Part shown: piece after piece, positions 22,862-28,028 of the stretch | Layout of the letters: each line of letters opens with the position of its first letter | Numbering within the stretch: position 1 is the first letter of the stretch | From: Scatosoma sp964504025 | GTDB lineage: Bacteria > Bacillota > Clostridia > Christensenellales > Borkfalkiaceae | DNA: 28,028 nucleotides | Reading direction: 5' to 3' | NCBI GenBank assembly: GCA_964504025.1 | Contig: CAZDCO010000017.1 | Location: 1-28,028, forward strand | Notes under the pieces: model-generated | What the model saw: the letters and a program-made list of their open reading frames with translations, nothing else | Told to the model about the DNA's origin: nothing | Databases searched by the model: none | Position numbers and translations under genes: made by a program

Positions 22862-23060
22862 AAAAGCGTTCAGTTGCAAACAAAGCAAGAAGCCGTGAGG
22901 GCGCGTACGAGAAGTANNNNNNNNNNNNNNNNNNNNNNNNNNNNNNNNNNNNNNNNNNNNNNNNNNNNNNNNNNNNNNNNNNNNNNNNNNNNNNNNNNNN
23001 NNNNNNNNNNNNNNNNCGTAACCGAACGGCGACGCAGCATTGCGCCGCAAATCCACGCTT
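22862..23060 (+). repeat. Family B palindromic element, copy C, split by the gap
   Basis: Identical to copy B up to GAAGTA (22916), then 100 N, then CGTAACCGAACGGC to CACGCTT. It starts exactly 110 bases after copy B. If the N are removed the two ends join into a perfect copy B sequence. Its right end touches the stop codon of the dus gene (23062-23064). Confidence 0.85.
22917..23016. other. Assembly gap of 100 N
   Basis: Exactly 100 N, a customary placeholder length, placed in the hairpin of a tandem repeat. The real content may be nothing or any number of further 110-base units. Confidence 0.97.
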
Positions 23061-23061
23061 T

Positions 23062-24003
23062 TCACTCTCCCCAAGCGTGAGAGGCAATCTCCAACACCTC
23101 TTCCGGCGTCTGCGCTTGGAAAAACTTGTCCTTGAACGCCGCCGCCCCACGGCTGCCTTTGATATAAAACGCCGCCATTTTCCGCATAAATACGGTCGTA
23201 AATCGATCGTCGAACAACTCCCTCGTCCATTGCAACTGCTTTTTCAGCATGGCGAAAGTGCCTTCCGTAGGCGTGCCCGTCAACTCGCAAAAGACTTGCG
23301 GAGAAAAGAGTGCAGCACGCGCCACCATAACGCCGTCCGCGCCCGTTTCGTTCATCAATTTTTCGGCGTCCGCTTCACTAAATACGCCGCCGTTCGCGAC
23401 GACGGGGATAGACACCGCCCGTTTCGCCGCCGCAATCTCGCCGTAATTCACTTCGCCTGCGTACATTTTATCCCTCGTCCGTCCGTGTATCGTCAACAAC
23501 CACGCGCCTGCGTCCTCCATGCGCTTGGCGAAGTCCACCGTTACCAAACGCCGCTCGTCCACGCCGATCCGCATTTTCACCGTAACGATCTTGCCGCTCT
23601 TGACGCACTCCTTGACGATATTCTCCGCCAACGACGGATTTTCCAAAAGCGCGCTACCCTCGCCGTTTTTATAAATTTTCGGTACGGGGCAGCCCATATT
23701 GATATCCACGATCGGAAAGGGGCGCAACGCCTCGTGTTCGCACGCCGCGCGCATCACCGACGGTTCACTGCCGAAAATTTGCGCCGCCGCCACGCCCTCG
23801 CGCTCGTCGGTATACAACAACTCCTTCGTGTTTTCGCTACCGTAATACAACCCCTTCGCACTCACCATTTCGGTATAGCAAAGCCCTGCGCCGTACCCCT
23901 TGCACAGCCGACGGAAGGGGTAGTTGGTATACCCTGCCAACGGTGCTAAAAAGACGTTGTTCGGCAACTGCACGCCGCCGACGTTGATCGGAGTCGTCTT
24001 CAT
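23062..24003 (-). CDS. dusB: tRNA-dihydrouridine synthase (DusB-like)
   Basis: 313 residues. FMN-dependent reduction of uridine to dihydrouridine in tRNA. Motifs: APLAGYTNYPFR (20-31), the catalytic loop INMGCPVPKIYKNGEGSALL with Cys105 as proton donor (101-120), VKMRIG with Lys143 and Arg145 (142-147), TIHGRTRDKMY with His173 (171-181) and VVANGG before the C-terminal helical domain. The start ATG at 24003 overlaps the TGA of the MazG gene by 4 bases (ATGA), so translation is coupled; frames extending upstream lie inside that gene. Repeat copy C ends right at the stop codon. Which of the Dus subgroups it belongs to is not certain; DusB is the usual one in Bacillota. Confidence 0.92.
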   Translation of the reverse strand: MKTTPINVGGVQLPNNVFLAPLAGYTNYPFRRLCKGYGAGLCYTEMVSAKGLYYGSENTKELLYTDEREGVAAAQIFGSEPSVMRAACEHEALRPFPIVDINMGCPVPKIYKNGEGSALLENPSLAENIVKECVKSGKIVTVKMRIGVDERRLVTVDFAKRMEDAGAWLLTIHGRTRDKMYAGEVNYGEIAAAKRAVSIPVVANGGVFSEADAEKLMNETGADGVMVARAALFSPQVFCELTGTPTEGTFAMLKKQLQWTRELFDDRFTTVFMRKMAAFYIKGSRGAAAFKDKFFQAQTPEEVLEIASHAWGE

Positions 24004-25436
24004 GCCTGCAACTCCCTTTTCGCCGCGACGTAATAGCCGTCCCATTCTTCCTCGCTGAGTTCGGTTACGATTTTGCCGTCCGCCAACGCCTTTTTCTCGG
24101 CAAGCGTAAACCGCGCGGCAAACCGTTCCACGCTCTCTTTGAGTGCCTTTTCGCAATCGCAACCCGACTTTCTACCGACGTTCACCGCCGCGAAGAGTAC
24201 GTCGCCCAACTCCTTTTCCGTCCTTTCGGCGTTACCGCTACGGTACGCCTCGAAAAATTCGGTCAATTCCGCTTGCAAGCGTTCCGCCGCCGCCTCGACG
24301 GTGGCGAAGTCCATACCCCCTTTCGCCGCGCGCTTGCCCACTTTTTGCGCGCGCATTGCCGCAGGAAAGCATTTCGGCACGTCGTTGACGGCGTCCGCGT
24401 ATGTTTCCTGATGTTTTTCCGTCATTTTATTCCGTTCCCAAACGTTGAGCGCGCCCTCGTCGTCTTGCGCCTTATCGTTTCCGAATACGTGCGTATGCCG
24501 CGTAATCAACTTCCGACATACTCCCGTCAAAACGTCGCCGAGGGTGAACGCGCCCGTTTCTTCTTTCAAAACGGCGTGGAAGACAGATTGCATCATGATA
24601 TCCCCCGCCTCTTCGACGATTTTCTCGTCGTCGTCCGCGTCCACGGCGTCCACCAGCTCGTACGCCTCTTCCACGGCGGACATTTTGATACTCTCGTTCG
24701 TTTGCACTCTGTCCCAAGGACAACCGTCGGGACGGCGCAGGCGCACGATAATTTCTTTCAAGTCGTCCAGCGTGAACCGCTCCTTTTGCAACAAGTCGAT
24801 TTCGTCGATCGCCACCGCGGACGAATAGTCGTATTCCGTTTGACGATCCAGCTCGTATACGGGAATTTTTTTCGCTTTGCCGCCGCAAACGTACGTAGCC
24901 TGCGTTTCCTCGCCGAACAACTCGCCGAGCAACAGTTTCGCGTCGCTACACAACGCCCGATCGTCCAAATCGTAGACGATCAAGGGCAGGCGCAAGCCGC
25001 CGTCGCGGTTGCGTTCCTCCAACTCGTATGCCGATACGGCGGTATACGAACAGCCTTGGAAACGCGCCGCCGTCGCGATCGCGGAAATTTTCGACACGCC
25101 GTCGATCACGCGAAGCTTTCCGCGCAACCGTCTTTGCAACGCTTTGACGGAGTTGTCCTCGCTCGCCGCGCCATCTACCAAATAGACGACGTCCTCGCCC
25201 AAATCGCAAACCGCCTTGCATAAATTTTTCGAGAGTGTGGCAAACGAACGACTGCCTTGATACACGTAATCTAAACAAACGTGCGGCACGCCAAGTTCCG
25301 TTACCGAACGGTAGGAACGGGTATACGCCGTACGCACGGCGATCTTCGCGCCGCGCTTTGCCGCCGCGAGAATTTCCTCCTCGCCGCGACGAGTCAAATC
25401 TCCCCTTTCTACTCCCAAGCCGATTACCGTAATCAT
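24000..25436 (-). CDS. mazG: YabN-type protein: tetrapyrrole-methylase-like plus MazG domains
   Basis: 478 residues. Residues 1-210 resemble the tetrapyrrole methylase fold (ITVIGLGVERGDLTRRG at the start, YLVDGAASEDNSV in the middle), but the Gly-rich SAM loop is altered, so catalytic activity is doubtful. Two MazG segments follow: the first with CPWDRVQTNESIK (239-251), EEAYELVDA and EEAGDIMMQ (metal-binding Glu/Asp), the second around ELTEFFEAYR and KELGDVLFA. MazG domains hydrolyse nucleoside triphosphates to monophosphates. The same architecture occurs in B. subtilis YabN, next to the flippase YabM, as here. Start at ATG 25436 overlaps the flippase stop (ATGA), with AAAGGAG 10 bases upstream. 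Confidence 0.9.
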   Translation of the reverse strand: MITVIGLGVERGDLTRRGEEEILAAAKRGAKIAVRTAYTRSYRSVTELGVPHVCLDYVYQGSRSFATLSKNLCKAVCDLGEDVVYLVDGAASEDNSVKALQRRLRGKLRVIDGVSKISAIATAARFQGCSYTAVSAYELEERNRDGGLRLPLIVYDLDDRALCSDAKLLLGELFGEETQATYVCGGKAKKIPVYELDRQTEYDYSSAVAIDEIDLLQKERFTLDDLKEIIVRLRRPDGCPWDRVQTNESIKMSAVEEAYELVDAVDADDDEKIVEEAGDIMMQSVFHAVLKEETGAFTLGDVLTGVCRKLITRHTHVFGNDKAQDDEGALNVWERNKMTEKHQETYADAVNDVPKCFPAAMRAQKVGKRAAKGGMDFATVEAAAERLQAELTEFFEAYRSGNAERTEKELGDVLFAAVNVGRKSGCDCEKALKESVERFAARFTLAEKKALADGKIVTELSEEEWDGYYVAAKRELQA

Positions 25437-26770
25437 TTTTCTTTCGCTCCTTTCGTCGATATACATAAATTATATACCAAATCGAAAAGAAAAGCAACCA
25501 AATAACAAAGGTTCGTCGCGTGCGCCAACGCAAAAACGGAAGAACGTGCGCCGCGCAACCAAAAGGAATAGGCAACCGTCTTGACGACGACGCCGACGAG
25601 CATGCCGAGTGCGGCGTATTGCGGCTTCCCCCTCGCCGTCAGGCACGCCGACAACGTTTGCACGCAGGAGAGGGTAAGCGCGCTGATCGAAATCGTTTTA
25701 ATCAGCGCGATCAGAGTGGTCAACTCCTCGTTCCCCAAACTGCGGAAAATCACGCGCGCCAACGGCGAAGCCAAGGCGTAAACGCCCAACGCCGACGGCG
25801 CGGCGACGAGTACGGTCAAGCCCAACGCCTGCAACGTTTTTTTGCGCGCGCCCTTGCCCGTTGCGGCGGCGGTCGCCACGGACGGCACGCTCGCCGCCGC
25901 GATCCCGTAACACACCGACACGGGCAGGTTCATCACCGTTACCGCACCGCCCGAAAACAAACCGTACAGCGTAACGGCGTCGGCGGTATATGCCGACAAC
26001 AATCGCACCGCCAACACGCTGTCGAGTAGCGAGGACGCAGGCATCAACAACGCCGAAAAGGTAACGGGCGCACTCAGCGCGAGCACCGTTTTCACCGCAA
26101 CCCTGTCCCCGTCCTTTTTTAATTTCAAAGGGGCAGGTACGCGACGAAACAGGACGTAGACGAAAAGCAACGCCACACCCTCGGAAAGGGATACCGCCAA
26201 CAGCAAAAACGTAACCGCCGTCGGCGTATCCGCGCGGAAAAGATAGGCGAACGACAACCCGAACGCCACTTTGACGAGCTGTTCCGCAATTTCGGAAAGG
26301 GCGGTGGGCGCCATATCGTTCCTGCCCTGAAACCAACCGCGAAAGACGGATAGGATAGACACGAGCAACACCGACGGGGCTAAGGCGTAATAGCCGCCCA
26401 ACACTTCCGTCGCGTTTTGCGCCTTGGAAAGTACGGGCGCGACGAGCACCATAATCACGCTGCCGCATACCCCCACGACGGCAAACAACTTCATCGCCGT
26501 ACGGAACAGCGGTTCGTCCCCCTGCCCTTTCCCGATTCGCTCCGCCGTCAATTTCGCAATCGAGGAAGGAATCCCCGTCGCCGATACCGTCAACAACAGA
26601 CAATAGACGGGATAGACCATTTGGTATAGCCCCAAACCGCGGCCACCGATCAAATTCGTCAACGGAATCCGATACAGCGCGCCAAGCAATTTCGCCACGA
26701 AACCGCCGAACGCGATCCACGCCGCCCCTTTGAGAAATCCGCCCTTCTCCCCCGACTTCGATCTATCCAT
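25433..26770 (-). CDS. MOP-superfamily lipid-linked oligosaccharide flippase (SpoVB/YabM-like)
   Basis: 445 residues with about 12 to 14 hydrophobic segments. Opening GGFLKGAAWIAFGGFVAKLLGALYRIPLTNLIG is the hallmark start of the SpoVB/YabM/polysaccharide-exporter group, followed by GLGLYQMVYP and, later, RGWFQGRNDMAPTALSEIAEQL. Members flip lipid-linked wall precursors or oligosaccharides across the membrane; SpoVB is needed for the spore cortex in B. subtilis. Start ATG 26770 is chosen over GTG 26776 because AAGGAG (26783-26778) is 7 bases from the ATG but 1 base from the GTG. First gene of a three-gene chain with mazG and dus. A weak TATACT in minus sense (26820-26815) may be its -10. Substrate unknown. 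Confidence 0.88.
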   Translation of the reverse strand: MDRSKSGEKGGFLKGAAWIAFGGFVAKLLGALYRIPLTNLIGGRGLGLYQMVYPVYCLLLTVSATGIPSSIAKLTAERIGKGQGDEPLFRTAMKLFAVVGVCGSVIMVLVAPVLSKAQNATEVLGGYYALAPSVLLVSILSVFRGWFQGRNDMAPTALSEIAEQLVKVAFGLSFAYLFRADTPTAVTFLLLAVSLSEGVALLFVYVLFRRVPAPLKLKKDGDRVAVKTVLALSAPVTFSALLMPASSLLDSVLAVRLLSAYTADAVTLYGLFSGGAVTVMNLPVSVCYGIAAASVPSVATAAATGKGARKKTLQALGLTVLVAAPSALGVYALASPLARVIFRSLGNEELTTLIALIKTISISALTLSCVQTLSACLTARGKPQYAALGMLVGVVVKTVAYSFWLRGARSSVFALAHATNLCYLVAFLFDLVYNLCISTKGAKEK

Positions 26771-26868
26771 ACGCACACTCCTTTTTCCTTTCAGTATGCG
26801 AAAACGAACGAAAAAGTATAACGGCGCGAACGTCGTTGCATTTTTTTAGGAATACTCCGCGTTTTCGT

Positions 26869-26897
26869 TTGAAAAATGCGCGCGATTTTGGTATACT
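26869..26897 (+). promoter_or_regulatory. Promoter of the PHP phosphatase gene
   Basis: TTGAAA (26869-26874), 17-base spacer, TATACT (26892-26897) preceded by TGG (extended -10). Confidence 0.75.
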
Positions 26898-26929
26898 GAT
26901 AGGGAAAACGACGAAAGGAATGAAAAAAT

Positions 26930-27691
26930 ATGCTCTATAATTATCACACGCACACCCGGTTTTGCGGACATGCCCAAGGCGAAACGCGCGCCTACGTGGA
27001 AAAGGCGATCGCGCACGGTATCCAAACGCTCGGCTTTTCCGATCACGCGCCCTACGCCTTCCCCGACGATCGCCCGATCAAAGGCATGCGCATGCGCTGC
27101 GACGAGATCGGCGACTACGCGCGCCGTATCCGCGATCTGCAAAAGGAATACGCCGCCGATATTCGCATTTTGCTCGGCTTTGAAACGGAGTATTATCCCG
27201 ATTTTTACGAGGAAGAACGGGCGTTGTTGCAAAGCGTGCAACCCGACTTTTTGTTGCTCGGACAGCACTTCCTCGGCGACGAGTCCTTTCGGTATCACGT
27301 GATGAATCAATCGTCAGACGACTTCGTCCTGCTCGCCTACGTTACGCAGGTAATCGCCGCACTCAACACGGGCGACTTTTTATACGTGGCGCACCCCGAT
27401 ATCCCCGGCTTGAACTTTTCGGAAGAGGCGATCGAACGGGAGTACCGTCGGTTGTGCGTACACGCCAAGAAAAAGGGCGTGCCGTTGGAGATTAACCTGC
27501 TCGGCTTGCGCGACGGACGGCATTATCCGCAACGTAAATTTTTCCAAATCGCCGCCGACGTGGGCAACGACGTCGTGTTGGGCGTGGACGCGCACTCCCC
27601 CGAAGCGTTCGACGACGAAAGTGCGGAAAAAGCCGCGCGCCAAATGGCGTCGGAGTTGGGCTTGCACCTGCTCGAAAAACCGATTTTGTAG
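26930..27691 (+). CDS. PHP-family histidinol-phosphatase (HisJ/HisK type)
   Basis: 253 residues, typical length. The PHP fold binds three metal ions; the expected ligands are present: His6 and His8 (YHTHT), His14 (CGHAQG), Asp38-His39 (FSDHAP), Glu85 (GFETEYYP), His113 (GQHF), His155 (AHPDI), Asp220 and His222 (VDAHSP). The CGHA and SDHAP signatures match the histidinol-phosphatase subgroup, which removes phosphate from L-histidinol phosphate in the eighth step of histidine synthesis. No other his genes are in the window, so a different phosphoester substrate is possible. AAAGGA lies about 10 bases before the ATG at 26930. Own promoter and strong terminator make it a single-gene unit. Confidence 0.88.
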   Translation: MLYNYHTHTRFCGHAQGETRAYVEKAIAHGIQTLGFSDHAPYAFPDDRPIKGMRMRCDEIGDYARRIRDLQKEYAADIRILLGFETEYYPDFYEEERALLQSVQPDFLLLGQHFLGDESFRYHVMNQSSDDFVLLAYVTQVIAALNTGDFLYVAHPDIPGLNFSEEAIEREYRRLCVHAKKKGVPLEINLLGLRDGRHYPQRKFFQIAADVGNDVVLGVDAHSPEAFDDESAEKAARQMASELGLHLLEKPIL

Positions 27692-27711
27692 CGGAAAGGA
27701 AAATATAAAAA

Positions 27712-27755
27712 TAACCGCGCGGTTGCAAAGAGCAACCGCGCGGTTACGCTTTTTT
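27712..27755 (+). terminator. Terminator of the PHP phosphatase gene
   Basis: A 15-bp stem (27712-27726 with 27732-27746) around AAAGA, then ACGCTTTTTT. A family A repeat begins 2 bases after it. Confidence 0.93.
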
Positions 27756-27757
27756 AT

Positions 27758-27791
27758 GAGATTGCTTCGTCGCTGCACTCCTCGCAATGAC
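27758..27791 (+). repeat. Family A repeat (34 bp)
   Basis: GAGATTGCTTCGTCGCTGCA followed by CTCCTCGCAATGAC; identical to the copy at 27974-28007. The rest of 27792-28028 holds only further repeats and no gene. Confidence 0.9.
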
Positions 27792-27853
27792 AGGGAAGCG
27801 AACAACGATAACGTTGTACTGCCTATCGAATATATTATCCTATCGCGTACTCC

Positions 27854-27870
27854 GTCATTGCGAGCGGCTA
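27854..27870 (-). repeat. Family A repeat, half copy
   Basis: GTCATTGCGAGCGGCTA; the other half is missing or replaced. Confidence 0.6.
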
Positions 27871-27916
27871 CACGCGCACCCCAAACGTCGTTGCGAACGC
27901 CGTTCGTTTTTGCCTT

Positions 27917-27952
27917 GTCATTGCGAGCGGCGGTACGCCGCGCGGCAATCTC
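27917..27952 (-). repeat. Family A repeat
   Basis: GTCATTGCGAGCGGCGG ... CGCGCGGCAATCTC; the inverse orientation of the type seen at 1870. Confidence 0.85.
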
Positions 27953-27973
27953 GGCGTTACGATTATGCTACGA

Positions 27974-28007
27974 GAGATTGCTTCGTCGCTGCACTCCTCG
28001 CAATGAC
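27974..28007 (+). repeat. Family A repeat (34 bp)
   Basis: Same 34 bases as 27758-27791. Lies 21 bases after the inverse copy at 27917. Confidence 0.9.
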
Positions 28008-28028
28008 AGCGGGGAAAATTGCAACCCC

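Larger units (their letters stand above)
22281..23061. other. Gene-free, repeat-rich interval with assembly gap
   Basis: Contents from left to right: the gyrB promoter (22346); a 7-bp hairpin GGGAAAA/TTTTCCC (22446-22467) of unknown role; a probable terminator (22551-22578); two family A repeats (22623, 22678); two tandem family B elements (22752, 22862); and the gap (22917-23016). I see no protein or RNA gene. Frames that cross the N run are not real. Confidence 0.75.

Noticed and set aside
22596..23290. Frames running through the N gap
   Set aside because: They include unknown residues and repeat sequence; the genes cannot be supported.
27758..28007. CRISPR array at the right end
   Set aside because: The repeats occur in both orientations, vary in length and core, have irregular spacing and also lie elsewhere in the window; no cas gene is present.

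Overview
The window is chromosomal DNA of mid GC content, probably from an uncultured Clostridia-type Bacillota. The support is Bacillota gene order (gyrB-gyrA; a SpoVB/YabM-type flippase joined to a YabN-type MazG protein; maf next to an MreB-like gene), strong AGGAGG ribosome binding sites, and lipoproteins with a lipobox. A surface lipoprotein with a long serine linker fits gut Christensenellales-like lineages, but that placement is inference. A run of exactly 100 N marks this as a scaffolded assembly.

Layout. 1-1750: three small genes, all membrane or lipoprotein. 1751-3177: a 1.4 kb stretch with no ordinary protein gene. Its left part carries two families of dispersed palindromic repeats. 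Its right part holds, on the minus strand, a strong promoter, about 720 nt of hairpin-rich sequence and an intrinsic terminator: a candidate large structured RNA. 3178-6399 (minus): an MreB-like gene, maf and a Ppx/GppA phosphatase. 6792-7563 (minus): two half-size TauE/SafE genes. 7782-11213 (plus): a 1143-residue surface lipoprotein. 11332-14956 (minus): an RsmB/RsmF-type rRNA methyltransferase, a DEDDh exonuclease with a BRCT-like tail, and serS. 15132-17657 (plus): a cation P-type ATPase. 17731-22280 (minus): gyrA and gyrB. 22281-23061: repeats and the gap. 23062-26770 (minus): dus, a YabN/MazG protein and a flippase, coupled by ATGA overlaps. 26930-27691 (plus): a PHP-family histidinol-phosphatase. 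27756-28028: more repeats.

Most genes are housekeeping: DNA topology, tRNA charging and modification, rRNA methylation, nucleotide-pool cleaning, cell shape and envelope. Most transcription units end in clear hairpin-plus-T terminators, so unit borders are well defined. No rRNA, tRNA, CRISPR array, transposase, integrase or phage gene was found.

The most notable item is the candidate RNA at 2272-2991. It has a near-consensus promoter backed by helically phased A-tracts, at least nine local hairpins, no long reading frame on its own strand, and near its 3' end an 18-codon frame behind a perfect Shine-Dalgarno sequence. I could not assign it to a known RNA class from sequence alone. Second is a ~100-bp palindromic repeat (1946, 22752 and 22862) whose stem shows compensatory base changes between copies and in which the assembly gap falls.
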